From assembly GCF_004006015.1 (NCBI RefSeq), contig NZ_CP034766.1, forward strand, positions 868,001-932,000: a stretch of 64,000 bases of DNA. Reading direction: 5' to 3'. Below are positions 1 through 8,293 of this stretch, one piece after another. The translations under genes were made by a program, and so were the position numbers. The DNA is from Rhodococcus sp. X156 (GTDB lineage: Bacteria; Actinomycetota; Actinomycetes; Mycobacteriales; Mycobacteriaceae). The number at the start of each line of letters is the position of its first letter. Position 1 is the stretch's first letter. Under the pieces are notes generated by a model. It had not been told where the DNA came from. It worked only from the letters and a program-made list of their open reading frames with translations, and did not search any database.

Positions 1-202
1 ACAGCAGCAGCACCTGGGTACCCGGCCGGGCCAGCCGCTGGCGCACCTGCCCGGCGTCGGTGCGCTGGCCCCGCAGCAGGTCCGCCTCGGTGGTCCACCC
101 GGACCGGCTCTCCTCGCCGCGGTAGGCCAGCTGCACCAGCGCCGCGACCGCCTCGGCATCGGTGTCCTGGGCGGTGCGGAAGGTCGGGGAATCGGTCACC
201 AC
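1..202 (-). CDS. GNAT family N-acetyltransferase, N-terminal part
   Basis: Only about the first 67 residues are present; the gene leaves the window at the left edge. The pieces AYRGEESRSGWTTEA and LLRGQRTD (residues about 25-48) match the opening of a GNAT acetyltransferase subfamily that acetylates small molecules with acetyl-CoA. The catalytic and CoA-binding part is outside the window, so no substrate can be proposed. Two adjacent GTG codons (202 and 199) could start it. It is divergent from the MarR-type regulator at 291, with an 88-bp space between them. Confidence 0.75.
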   Translation of the reverse strand, partial: MVTDSPTFRTAQDTDAEAVAALVQLAYRGEESRSGWTTEADLLRGQRTDAGQVRQRLARPGTQVLLL

Positions 203-276
203 GGTGCTAGTCCTACGCCACCGGGATGTACCGGGCCCGTGCGGGTTCGCGGGCCGACCGGTGTGACCTGAGTCGC

Positions 277-282
277 TATACA
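277..282 (+). promoter_or_regulatory. -10 element of the MarR-type gene
   Basis: TATACA lies 8 nt before the GTG at 291, so the transcript probably starts at or next to the start codon (leaderless). No convincing -35 is visible. Confidence 0.5.
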
Positions 283-290
283 TTGGAGAG

Positions 291-725
291 GTGAGCGTCC
301 GGCACCCGCACGACATCGTGGAGCACGAGCTGGCGGTGCTCTTCCGTCGGGCCCGCTCGTTCTCTGGCGAGCTCGCCCGCGAGGTGCACCCCGGCCTGGA
401 ACCGGCGGCCTACGCGCTGCTGCAGCGGGTGGAGGAGGTGGGCGAGGTCCGGCTCACCGACCTGGCCGCCTTCTACGGCGTGGGCAAGCCGACGCTGAGC
501 CGTCAGGTGGGTCTGCTGCTGAAGCTGGGCCTGATCAAGCGGGTGGAGGACGCCGCCGACCGCCGCTCGGCCAAGCTGTCGATGACCGACGACGGACTGG
601 TGCGGCTGGCGCACGCCCGCACCGCCCGTCGCCAGCGCTTCGCCCGGCTGCTGGACGACTGGTCGGCGGAGGACGTGAGCCGGTTCGGGGAGCTGCTGGT
701 GCAGTTCAACCGCATTCAGGACTGA
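291..725 (+). CDS. MarR family transcriptional regulator
   Basis: 144-residue winged-helix protein of normal MarR length. Residues 53-103 form the DNA-binding domain: helix-turn-helix with LTDLAAFYGVGKPTLSRQV, then a wing around VEDAADRRSAKLSMT, which is a textbook MarR wing (DxRxxxLxLT type). Flanking helices should form the dimer interface. GTG 291 is chosen because a -10 sits just upstream. MarR proteins usually repress a neighbouring gene in response to a small ligand; the divergent GNAT gene is the obvious candidate target, by position only. Confidence 0.85.
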   Translation: MSVRHPHDIVEHELAVLFRRARSFSGELAREVHPGLEPAAYALLQRVEEVGEVRLTDLAAFYGVGKPTLSRQVGLLLKLGLIKRVEDAADRRSAKLSMTDDGLVRLAHARTARRQRFARLLDDWSAEDVSRFGELLVQFNRIQD

Positions 726-739
726 GGCCGACGAGGCTC

Positions 740-745
740 TAGGGT
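740..745 (+). promoter_or_regulatory. -10 element of the pimE-like gene
   Basis: TAGGGT ends 6 nt before the GTG at 752, predicting a leaderless transcript starting at that codon. Confidence 0.45.
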
Positions 746-751
746 GAGCGG

Positions 752-2014
752 GTGCGACTCCAGCAGGTCATGTCCCGGGCCCTCGCGCTGGTGCAGTCGC
801 ACTGGTGGCTGGCGCCGCTGGTCCTCCTCGTCTCCGGTGCCTCGCGCCTGGTGCTCAGCTTCGTCACCCGCACCGGGCTGAACATGGTGGACCTGCGCGT
901 CTACAGCTTCGGCGCGCAGTCGCTGGAGCGCGGGGAGCTCTACACCTTCACGTTCTCGGAGATGACCCCCAACTTCCCGCTGCCCTTCACCTACCCACCG
1001 TTCGCGGCGCTGCTGTTCTTCCCGCTGCACTACGTGCCCATCACCGCCCTGGCCGTGCTGTGGCTGGTGGTCACCATGGTGGCGCTGTGGGGCGTGGTCC
1101 GCCTGAGCCTCACGCTGCTGCTGGGTGCGGAGCGCTCGGCCGAGCCCTTCTGGCGCAACGCCGCCATGCTGTGGGCCGCGGTGGGGATCTGGATGGAACC
1201 GGTGCGCACCACGCTGGACTACGGCCAGGTCAACGTCTTCCTGGTGCTGGGGGGCCTGGCCGCGGCCACCACCAGCCGGTGGTGGCTGGCCGGCGGCATC
1301 GTCGGCGTGCTGGCCGGGGTGAAGCTGACGCCGGCGATCACCGGCCTGTACTTCCTGGCCCAGCGCCGCTACCTGGCGGCAGTGTTCTCCGCCGTGGCCT
1401 TCGCCGCCACCATCGCCATCAGCTTCCTGGCCATCCCGGACGCCACCCGCACCTACTTCGGTGAGCTGCTGGGCAAGGCGGACCGGATCGGCCCGGTGGG
1501 CTCGGCCATCAACCAGTCGCTGCGTGGGGTGCTCAGCCGCTTCGCCGGCCACGACGTGGGCACCGGCCCGGTGTGGGTGGTGGCGGTGCTGCTGGCCGCG
1601 GCACTGTGCGTGTGTGCCTGGCGGGGCCTGGCCGCCGACGACCGGCTCGGCACCCTGGTGATCGTCCAGCTGTTCGGGCTGCTGGTCTCGCCCATCTCGT
1701 GGAGCCACCACTGGGTGTGGCTGGTGCCCGCCGTGCTGTGGCTGGCCCACGGCCCGCTGCGCCAGACCAGGCTGGCCTTCGTCGCGAGCCTGGTGTGGGT
1801 GGTGGTCATGCTGATCGGGGTGATCGCGCTGCTGCTGCTGCAGCAGCCCAGCATCTGGGAGTTCGAGCGGCCCCTGCTGGAGTCGATCTCCGGCGCGATC
1901 TACCCGGCCGGCACCGCCTTCATCCTGGTGCTCATGGGGTTGCAGCGGCGTCTGGTCAGGCCTCGGCCAGCAGTGCCGCAACCTGCTGTGCCAGCTCCAC
2001 GTCCCGTTGCGTGA
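752..2014 (+). CDS. pimE: Polyprenol-phosphate-mannose alpha-1,2-mannosyltransferase (GT87, PimE-like)
   Basis: 420 residues with about nine to ten hydrophobic segments, typical of GT-C (GT87) enzymes. Family members use polyprenol-phosphate-mannose on the outer face of the membrane; PimE adds an alpha-1,2-mannose to make polar PIM5/6. MVDLRVY (residues 45-51) carries the aspartate expected for catalysis in the first external loop. Gene order (PhhB-like and Nudix genes next, lpqW-like further on) is that of Mycobacterium pimE (Rv1159), which supports the name over other GT87 proteins. The last 59 bp overlap the convergent dehydratase gene. Confidence 0.75.
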   Translation: MRLQQVMSRALALVQSHWWLAPLVLLVSGASRLVLSFVTRTGLNMVDLRVYSFGAQSLERGELYTFTFSEMTPNFPLPFTYPPFAALLFFPLHYVPITALAVLWLVVTMVALWGVVRLSLTLLLGAERSAEPFWRNAAMLWAAVGIWMEPVRTTLDYGQVNVFLVLGGLAAATTSRWWLAGGIVGVLAGVKLTPAITGLYFLAQRRYLAAVFSAVAFAATIAISFLAIPDATRTYFGELLGKADRIGPVGSAINQSLRGVLSRFAGHDVGTGPVWVVAVLLAAALCVCAWRGLAADDRLGTLVIVQLFGLLVSPISWSHHWVWLVPAVLWLAHGPLRQTRLAFVASLVWVVVMLIGVIALLLLQQPSIWEFERPLLESISGAIYPAGTAFILVLMGLQRRLVRPRPAVPQPAVPAPRPVA

Positions 2015-2246
2015 CGCCACCTGCGCTGTGCGTCGTGCACGCGAAGGTCACGGTGCGCCAGCGGATGTCGATGTCCGGGTGGTGGTTGCGCTGTTCTGCG
2101 ACCTCGCCCACCGCGGCCACCAGCGCCAGGACGGCGGGAAAGCTCGCCAGCTCGGTGGTCAGCTGCAGGCGGTCGTCGGTGAAGGCCCAGCCGGGCAGCT
2201 CGGGCAGCGCCGACTCGATCTCCGCCTGGGTCAGCAAGGTCGCCAT
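1956..2246 (-). CDS. 4a-hydroxytetrahydrobiopterin (pterin carbinolamine) dehydratase
   Basis: 96-residue protein of the PCD/DCoH family, which removes water from 4a-hydroxy-tetrahydropterin during pterin recycling. RNHHPDIDIRW (residues 53-63) carries the family's catalytic histidines, and the whole length is standard. ATG 2246 is the only good start. It is convergent with pimE, overlapping it tail to tail by 59 bp, and divergent from the Nudix gene. In mycobacteria the same small gene (Rv1159A) sits beside pimE. Confidence 0.88.
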   Translation of the reverse strand: MATLLTQAEIESALPELPGWAFTDDRLQLTTELASFPAVLALVAAVGEVAEQRNHHPDIDIRWRTVTFACTTHSAGGVTQRDVELAQQVAALLAEA

Positions 2247-2300
2247 GGTTGATGGTGGCACGGGCCGGCACTGCCGGCACGGACAGCCCGGACGGCGCCG

Positions 2301-3095
2301 GTGACCGCCGCACGCCTGGAGCGCGACGTGGCCGCGCCGCTGGCCACCACGGCCGGCGCCGTGCGCTCGGTGGTGGTGGCCGCCGCGCTGGGCGGACACG
2401 CCCGGGTGCAGGTACCGCGAGCACAGGGTCTCCTCGCCCCCGGGGACGTGGTGGCCGTGCGGCCCCGGCGCCTGCCGGTCACCCTCGGCCTGCGGGTGGC
2501 TGTCGCCGAGCTGCACCAGCTGCGGCTGAGCCGGCAGCGTGGCCCCCTGCCGTCCCTGGAGGTCACCGTCACGCTCGCGCCCACCACGGCGGGCACCCGC
2601 CTGGTGGCCCAGGTGCGGGGTCCGTCGGGTGGTCTGGTTCGCGGCTGGGTGCAGGCCGTGCTGGGGGAGTGGGTGGACCACGTGAGCGCCGCCGCCACCG
2701 CGATGGCCGCCGCCCGGGAGGTGGTGGCCGGTGCCGTGGTCGCCGACGGTCGGCTGCTGGTGGCCCAGCGGCGACGCCCGCCCGCGCTCGCCGGGAAGTG
2801 GGAGCTGGCCGGCGGAGGGGTGGAGCCGGGAGAGAGCCCGCAGCAGGCGCTGGTCCGCGAGCTCGACGAGGAGCTCGGCGTGGTGGTGGAGCCGGGCGAG
2901 CAGGTGGGCGCGGACGTGCTGCTGCCCGACGGTCGGGTGCTGCGCGCCTACCGCGCAGAGCTGGTCCGGGGCCCCGCCGAGGCCAGGGAGCACGCCGCGC
3001 TGCGGTGGGTGGGAGCCGGCGAGCTCAGCCGGTTGGACCTGGTGGTGAACGACCGGGGCTGGCGTGCTGAGCTGGCCCCGCTGCTGGTCGAGTGA
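2301..3095 (+). CDS. SRPBCC-like domain fused to a MutT2-like Nudix hydrolase
   Basis: 264 residues in two parts. Residues about 1-135 look like a START/SRPBCC fold (opening RLERDVAAPLATTAGAVRSV, regular beta strands, final long helix). Residues about 138-264 are a Nudix hydrolase with a perfect box at about 173-195: GGVEPGE then seven residues then RELDEELGV. Nudix enzymes of the MutT2 type hydrolyse oxidised or non-canonical nucleotides such as dCTP or 8-oxo-dGTP; in mycobacteria mutT2 (Rv1160) occupies this position. The extra domain is discussed in the findings. GTG 2301 is the start; promoter signals are weak. Confidence 0.8.
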   Translation: MTAARLERDVAAPLATTAGAVRSVVVAAALGGHARVQVPRAQGLLAPGDVVAVRPRRLPVTLGLRVAVAELHQLRLSRQRGPLPSLEVTVTLAPTTAGTRLVAQVRGPSGGLVRGWVQAVLGEWVDHVSAAATAMAAAREVVAGAVVADGRLLVAQRRRPPALAGKWELAGGGVEPGESPQQALVRELDEELGVVVEPGEQVGADVLLPDGRVLRAYRAELVRGPAEAREHAALRWVGAGELSRLDLVVNDRGWRAELAPLLVE

Positions 3096-3127
3096 CCTGC
3101 AGTGCAGGAAAAGTTCGTGTGAGCGGG

Positions 3128-3133
3128 TAAGAT
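3128..3133 (+). promoter_or_regulatory. -10 element of typA
   Basis: TAAGAT within the gap after the Nudix gene. It predicts a transcript with a 5' leader of about 140 nt before typA, unlike the leaderless genes nearby. Confidence 0.4.
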
Positions 3134-3219
3134 GTTTGTCGCCGCAGTGGCTGAGTGGTGCGCGACGGACGAGAAGCACAAAAAGTCCGCGCATGCGCCC
3201 AGGTCGACGGCCACCCCGA

Positions 3220-3249
3220 CCACGGATCGAGACCCTTCTCGGACCGTGG
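3220..3249 (+). promoter_or_regulatory. Hairpin in the typA 5' leader
   Basis: CCACGG, a 2x2 internal loop, then CGAGA, loop ccct, TCTCG and CCGTGG form a 6+5 bp stem. It ends 14 nt upstream of the AGGAG ribosome binding site (3264-3268). Confidence 0.45.
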
Positions 3250-3278
3250 ACTCTAGAGCTTTCAGGAGAACCTACCCA

Positions 3279-5195
3279 GTGACTAGTGCGCCCCGCACCG
3301 CCTTCCGCAACGTCGCCATCGTCGCCCACGTCGACCACGGCAAGACGACCCTCGTCGACGCCATGCTGCGTCAGTCGGGCGCTTTCGCTGAGCGGGCGGA
3401 GCTCGTCGACCGAGTCATGGACTCCGGTGACCTCGAGCGCGAGAAGGGCATCACCATCCTCGCGAAGAACACCGCGGTGCGTCGGCACACGCCCGACGGC
3501 GACGTGGTGATCAACGTCATCGACACCCCCGGCCACGCCGACTTCGGTGGCGAGGTGGAGCGCGGGCTGTCCATGGTCGACGCCGTGGTGCTGCTGGTCG
3601 ACGCCAGCGAGGGCCCGCTGCCCCAGACGCGCTTCGTGCTGCGCAAGGCGCTGGCCGCCTCGCTGCCCGTCATCCTGGTGGTGAACAAGACCGACCGTCC
3701 CGACGCCCGCATCACCGAGGTGGTCGAGGAGGTCCACGACCTGCTGCTCGACCTGGCCTCGGACCTGGAGAACGAGGCGGCGCACGCCGCCGAGCTCGCC
3801 CTGGACCTGCCGGTCATCTACGCCTCCGCCCGCGCGGGCAAGGCCAGCATGACCCAGCCCGCCGACGGCGAGGTGCCCGACGCCGAGGGCCTGGACGCCC
3901 TGTTCGACCTGCTCATGGAGTACGTCCCGGCGCCCAAGGGCGACCCGGACGCCCCGCTGCAGGCGCACGTCACCAACCTGGACGCCTCGTCCTTCCTGGG
4001 CCGCATCGGCCTGGTCCGCATCCACGCCGGTGAGCTGCGCAAGGGCCAGACCGTGGCCTGGATGCGCACCAGCGCCGAGGGCGTGACCGAGACCCACAAG
4101 GTCAAGATTACCGAGCTGCTGCGCACCGAGGGTGTGGAGCGCGTGGCCGCCGACCTGGGCGAGGCCGGCGACATCGTCGCCGTGGCCGGCATCCCGGACA
4201 TCATGATCGGCGACACCCTGGCCGACGTGGACAACCCCGTCGCCCTGCCGCCCATCACCGTCGACGAGCCGGCCATCTCGGTCACCGTCGGCATCAACAC
4301 CAGCCCGCTGGCCGGGCGCAACGGTGGCAAGAAGCTCACCGCCCGCCTGGTGAAGAGCCGGCTGGACTCCGAGCTCATCGGCAACGTGTCGCTGCGGGTG
4401 CTCAACACCGACCGTCCGGACACCTGGGAGGTGCAGGGCCGCGGTGAGCTGGCGCTGGCCATCCTGGTGGAGCAGATGCGGCGCGAGGGCTTCGAGCTGA
4501 CCGTGGGCAAGCCCCAGGTGGTCACCAAGATGGTCGACGGCAAGATGCACGAGCCCTTCGAGCACCTCACCGTGGACGTCCCCGAGGAGCACCTCGGCGC
4601 GGTCACCCAGCTGCTCGCCGCCCGCAAGGGCCGGATGGAGGAGATGGTCAACCACGGCACCGGCTGGGTGCGCATGGAGTTCGTCGTCCCCGCCCGCGGC
4701 CTGATCGGCTTCCGCACCGAGTTCCTCACCGACACCCGGGGCACCGGCATCGCCAACACCTACTCCGCCGGCTACGAGCCGTGGGCCGGCGAGATCCGCA
4801 GCCGCCACACCGGCTCGCTGGTCTCCGACCGCGCCGGCGTGGTCACCCCGTTCGCGATGATCCAGCTCTCCGACCGCGGCACCTTCTTCGTGGAGCCGGG
4901 CACGGCCACCTACGCGGGTCACGTGGTGGGCGAGAGCCCCCGCTCGGAGGACCTGGACATCAACGTCTGCCGCGAGAAGAAGCTCACCAACATGCGGCAG
5001 TCGTCCTCGGACACCTTCGAGGCGCTGGCCCGTCCCCGCGTGCTCACCCTGGAGAGCGCGCTGGAGTTCTGCGCCTCCGACGAGTGCGTCGAGGTCGCGC
5101 CGGACGTGGTGCGCGTGCGCAAGCTGGTGCTGGACGCCAACGAGCGCGCCCGCACCCGCTCCCGCGACAAGCTCCGTGACAAGGCCGCCAGCTGA
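3279..5195 (+). CDS. typA: Translational GTPase TypA/BipA
   Basis: 638 residues, the usual TypA size. GTPase motifs: G1 AHVDHGKTT (16-24), switch [10 protein letters not shown]3 [11 protein letters not shown] (82 on), G4 NKTDRP (136-141), G5 SARAGK. EF-G-like domains II, III and V and the TypA-specific C-terminal domain follow. TypA binds the ribosome and supports 50S maturation and growth under stress such as cold. GTG 3279 is chosen because AGGAG lies 10 nt upstream; an in-frame ATG at 3132 would add 49 unlike residues. A GC hairpin follows the stop. Confidence 0.97.
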   Translation: MTSAPRTAFRNVAIVAHVDHGKTTLVDAMLRQSGAFAERAELVDRVMDSGDLEREKGITILAKNTAVRRHTPDGDVVINVIDTPGHADFGGEVERGLSMVDAVVLLVDASEGPLPQTRFVLRKALAASLPVILVVNKTDRPDARITEVVEEVHDLLLDLASDLENEAAHAAELALDLPVIYASARAGKASMTQPADGEVPDAEGLDALFDLLMEYVPAPKGDPDAPLQAHVTNLDASSFLGRIGLVRIHAGELRKGQTVAWMRTSAEGVTETHKVKITELLRTEGVERVAADLGEAGDIVAVAGIPDIMIGDTLADVDNPVALPPITVDEPAISVTVGINTSPLAGRNGGKKLTARLVKSRLDSELIGNVSLRVLNTDRPDTWEVQGRGELALAILVEQMRREGFELTVGKPQVVTKMVDGKMHEPFEHLTVDVPEEHLGAVTQLLAARKGRMEEMVNHGTGWVRMEFVVPARGLIGFRTEFLTDTRGTGIANTYSAGYEPWAGEIRSRHTGSLVSDRAGVVTPFAMIQLSDRGTFFVEPGTATYAGHVVGESPRSEDLDINVCREKKLTNMRQSSSDTFEALARPRVLTLESALEFCASDECVEVAPDVVRVRKLVLDANERARTRSRDKLRDKAAS

Positions 5196-5237
5196 TCTAG
5201 TCTGGGCGGACGCACCGGGCGAACCGGTGCAGCAGGC

Positions 5238-5259
5238 GGCCCCCGCGCGTGCGGGGGCC
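5238..5259 (+). terminator. GC-rich hairpin between typA and the lpqW-like gene
   Basis: Perfect 9-bp stem GGCCCCCGC / GCGGGGGCC with a 4-nt loop, 42 bp after the typA stop. There is no T-run, as is common in actinobacteria. Confidence 0.55.
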
Positions 5260-5286
5260 GGTCACGGTGAGCAGGGAGATGCACAG

Positions 5287-7044
5287 GTGCGCGGTCGGCA
5301 CGGTGCCCGCCGAGGCGGGCGTTGGGTGGGGGCCGCAGCTCTTGCGCTGGTCGCGCTGACTCCGGCCTGCACCGCCCAGCCGGCGCCGGTGGTGGTCAGC
5401 ACGGCCACCACCGTCACGCCGCCGCCCAAGGCGACGGTGACCAACTCGGTGGTGGTGGCCATCGACGAGGTGGGCCCGGGGTTCAACCCGCACCAGCTGG
5501 CTGACCTCTCCCCGGTGAACAACGCCGTCAGTGGCCTGGTGCTGCCCTCGGTGTTCCTCCCGGAGGCCACCGGCTCGGGGTGGACGCTGGATCCCTCCAT
5601 CGCCGTCTCGGCCACCCCGGCCGCCACCACCAAGCCGACGGCACCGTTCCAGGTGACCTACGTGCTGCGCAACGAGGCGCAGTGGTCGGACGGGGCTCCC
5701 ATCGCGGCGGAGGACTTCCGCTACCTGTGGCAGCAGATGATCTCCCAGCCCGGGGTGGCCGACGCGGCCGGCTACGACCTGATCACCGACGTCGCCTCCT
5801 CCGGCGGGGGCAAGACGGTGACGGTGTCCTTCGCCGCCGACTACCCGGCGTGGCAGCAGCTGTTCCGCTCGCTGCTGCCCGCGCACCTGCTCAAGGACCT
5901 GCCCGGGGGGTTCACCGCGGCCCTGGACGACGGGCTGCCGGTGTCGGGCTCGCGGTTCAAGGTCAAGAGCGTCGACCGCGACCGCGGCGAGGTGCTGCTG
6001 GAGCGCAACGACCGCTTCTGGGACACCCCCACCGCCCTGGACTCGATCCTGCTGCGCCGCGACGGCACCCCCAACCAGCTGGCGGAGTCGCTGCGCTCCA
6101 AGGACGCGCAGATGGCCCAGCTGCACGGCAGCGACGCCACCCGCACCCAGCTGGCGGCCATCCCCGACGTGCGCACCCTCACCGTGGCCCAGCCCTCCAC
6201 CATGCGGGTGGCCGTGGACGTGGGCGCCAGCGGGTTGTCCGACGTCAACGTCCGAGAGGGCCTGCTCGGGCTGCTGGACGTGGACGCGCTGAGCATGATC
6301 GGTGCGGGCCGGGCGGTGGGGCAGTTCCGCGCCGACGCCCAGGTGCTGGCCCCGTCGGAGCCGGGCTACATCGCCACCCGCCCCGCCGGGGGCACCGTCA
6401 CCGCCGCGGTGGAGGCGCTGGGCCGGGCCGGCTACAGCCTGCAGGCGGGTCGCTACCTGAAGAACGGCACGCCGCTGACGGTCATGGTGGGGGCGGCCAA
6501 GGAGGACAGCGCCGCCACCTCGGTGGCGCAGGCCGTGGCCGACCAGCTCACCAGCGCGGGCATCAACGCCAAGGCCTCCATCGTCACCTCCAGCGAGCTC
6601 TACGGCGACCGCCTGGGCAGCGGCGAGATCGGGATGCTCGTCGGCCGGGCGCCCGCCGGTGGGGACCCGGCCACCACGCTGGCGTCGACCTTCGGCTGCA
6701 CCGGCTCGGCTGGTGTCGCTCCCGCCGGTGCGCCCACCCCGACCGCAGCCGCCGGCCCCACCGGCACCCGCAGCGCGCCGACCACCCGGCTGGGCAACGT
6801 CTCCGGGGTGTGCGACCCCTCGCTGCAGCCGCAGATCGACGCCGCACTGAGCGGAGCCGTCGACGTGGCCGCCACGCTGGCCGAGCTGGAGCCGCGCCTG
6901 TGGGCGCTGCACGCGGTGCTGCCGCTGTACCAGGACAGCACCGTGCTGGCCGTGCGCAAGCAGGTCACCGGCGTGGACGAGCCCATCGGGCTGCGGGGCG
7001 GCCCGTTCGCCGACGCCGCCACGTGGTCGCGGAACGACCGATGA
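5287..7044 (+). CDS. lpqW: LpqW-like lipoprotein, ABC-transporter substrate-binding fold
   Basis: 585 residues. A short basic N-terminus, a hydrophobic stretch and the lipobox LTPAC (lipidated Cys28) mark an exported lipoprotein. The rest is an SBP_bac_5 (oligopeptide-binding type) protein: FNPHQLADLSPVNNAVSGL near the start and QWSDGAPIAAEDFRYLW are typical. No transporter permease genes are nearby. In mycobacteria LpqW does not import peptides but steers intermediates from PIM toward lipoarabinomannan and interacts genetically with pimE, also in this window. GTG 5287 has AGGGAG 8 nt upstream. Start and stop overlap mshB by ATGA. Confidence 0.8.
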   Translation: MRGRHGARRGGRWVGAAALALVALTPACTAQPAPVVVSTATTVTPPPKATVTNSVVVAIDEVGPGFNPHQLADLSPVNNAVSGLVLPSVFLPEATGSGWTLDPSIAVSATPAATTKPTAPFQVTYVLRNEAQWSDGAPIAAEDFRYLWQQMISQPGVADAAGYDLITDVASSGGGKTVTVSFAADYPAWQQLFRSLLPAHLLKDLPGGFTAALDDGLPVSGSRFKVKSVDRDRGEVLLERNDRFWDTPTALDSILLRRDGTPNQLAESLRSKDAQMAQLHGSDATRTQLAAIPDVRTLTVAQPSTMRVAVDVGASGLSDVNVREGLLGLLDVDALSMIGAGRAVGQFRADAQVLAPSEPGYIATRPAGGTVTAAVEALGRAGYSLQAGRYLKNGTPLTVMVGAAKEDSAATSVAQAVADQLTSAGINAKASIVTSSELYGDRLGSGEIGMLVGRAPAGGDPATTLASTFGCTGSAGVAPAGAPTPTAAAGPTGTRSAPTTRLGNVSGVCDPSLQPQIDAALSGAVDVAATLAELEPRLWALHAVLPLYQDSTVLAVRKQVTGVDEPIGLRGGPFADAATWSRNDR

Positions 7045-7925
7045 GCCTGCGGCGCCCGCGGCTGCTGCTGGTGCACGCCCATCCCGACGACGAGACCCTG
7101 ACCACCGGCGGCACCATCGCCCACTACGCCGCACGCGGGGTGGAGGTCACGGTGCTCACCTGCACCCTCGGCGAGGAGGGCGAGGTGATCGGGGCGCGCT
7201 GGGCCGGGCTGGTGGCCGGGGAGGCCGACCAGCTGGGCGGCTACCGCATCAGCGAGCTGAGCCGGGCGCTGCACGCCCTGGGCGTGGGCGGGCCGCACTT
7301 CCTGGGCGGGGCCGGGCGGTGGCGCGACTCCGGCATGGTGGGCACGCCGTCGGCGGAGAACCCCCGCGCCTTCGTGCACGCCGGGCTGGCTGGCGCGCAC
7401 GCGATGACCGAGGTGATCCGTCGGGTGCGCCCGCACGTGGTGGTCACCTACGACCCCCACGGCAGCTATGGCCACCCCGACCACGTGCAGGTGCACCGAC
7501 TGACCACCGACGCCCTCGACCACGCCGCCGACCCGGCGATGTTCGCCGACGCGGGGCCTGCGTGGGAGGTGCCCAAGGTGTACTGGACGGTGGTGGAGCA
7601 CCGCGCGCTGACGGCGGGCATCGCCGGGATGACCGACCTGCCGCAGGGCTGGCGGCTGCCCGAGCCCGGTGAGCTGCCCAGCGTGTCCGACGCCGACGTG
7701 GACGCCGTGATCGACGTGCACGCGGTGCGGCAGGCGAAGCTGGCGGCCATGCGCGCCCACGCCACGCAGGTCACCGTGGCGCCGAGCGGCACCGAGCTCG
7801 CCCTGTCCAACAACATCGCCCAGCCGGTGCTGCTCGCCGAGCACTACGTGCGGGTGCGCGGCGAGGCCGGTGAGCTGGGCCCGGACGGGCGGGAGCACGA
7901 CCTCTTCGCGGGGATCACCCCGTGA
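7041..7925 (+). CDS. mshB: GlcNAc-Ins deacetylase of mycothiol synthesis
   Basis: 294-residue LmbE-like zinc deacetylase. HAHPDDE (12-18) and GHPDH (144-148) supply the zinc ligands (His14, Asp17, His148) and the catalytic Asp16. MshB removes acetate from GlcNAc-inositol, the second step of mycothiol synthesis. Length, GEEGEVIG and [12 protein letters not shown] match MshB rather than the related Mca. It overlaps the lpqW-like stop by ATGA and the following membrane gene by GTGA, so it sits inside an operon ending in fbiC. Confidence 0.92.
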   Translation: MSLRRPRLLLVHAHPDDETLTTGGTIAHYAARGVEVTVLTCTLGEEGEVIGARWAGLVAGEADQLGGYRISELSRALHALGVGGPHFLGGAGRWRDSGMVGTPSAENPRAFVHAGLAGAHAMTEVIRRVRPHVVVTYDPHGSYGHPDHVQVHRLTTDALDHAADPAMFADAGPAWEVPKVYWTVVEHRALTAGIAGMTDLPQGWRLPEPGELPSVSDADVDAVIDVHAVRQAKLAAMRAHATQVTVAPSGTELALSNNIAQPVLLAEHYVRVRGEAGELGPDGREHDLFAGITP

Positions 7926-8293
7926 CCCGGCTCTGCCTGGGCCTGCTGGTCCTCTACGCCGCGGTGCTCGCGGTGCTCGAGTCCCTCTTCCTGCCGGTGT
8001 ACGTCGGTGTGGTCCCGCTGCCGGTGGGTGCGTTCGCCGCGGCGCTCACCAACGCCGGGCTGGTCTGGCTGGCCGGCAGGCTCACGCCGCGAACCGGCGT
8101 GGCCGCCCTGCCGCTGGTCGGGTGGGTGCTGGTGGTGCTGGCGCTGGCCACCGGGGGTCCCGGCGGCGACCAGGTTCCGCCGCAGGACTGGCGCCTGATG
8201 GCGCTGTTCGGCTTCGGAGTGGTGCCGGCGGTGGTGGTACTGGGTGGCCACCTGGGCGAGGCTGCGAGGCAACGGGCAGTATCGGGGTCGTGA
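7922..8293 (+). CDS. Small integral membrane protein (Rv1171-like)
   Basis: 123 residues with about four hydrophobic segments (about 4-27, 35-50, 58-78, 90-108) and short loops. No catalytic motif is seen and no function is known to me. It overlaps mshB upstream and fbiC downstream by GTGA, so it is translationally coupled to both. A similar small membrane gene lies between mshB and fbiC in mycobacteria. Confidence 0.75.
   Translation: MTRLCLGLLVLYAAVLAVLESLFLPVYVGVVPLPVGAFAAALTNAGLVWLAGRLTPRTGVAALPLVGWVLVVLALATGGPGGDQVPPQDWRLMALFGFGVVPAVVVLGGHLGEAARQRAVSGS

Noticed and set aside
3141-3215. tRNA-like start gccgcagtggctgagtggtg
   Set aside because: The rest does not fold as a tRNA: no anticodon arm and no CCA-proximal pairing.
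3132-3278. In-frame ATG extending TypA by 49 residues
   Set aside because: The extra sequence is unlike any TypA, and AGGAG sits before GTG 3279.
1956-4922. Very long open frames on the minus strand opposite pimE/typA and similar long antisense frames elsewhere
   Set aside because: High GC leaves few stop codons in alternate frames; translations are Gly/Arg/His-rich and match no family, while the sense genes do. Only the true dehydratase part of this frame was kept.
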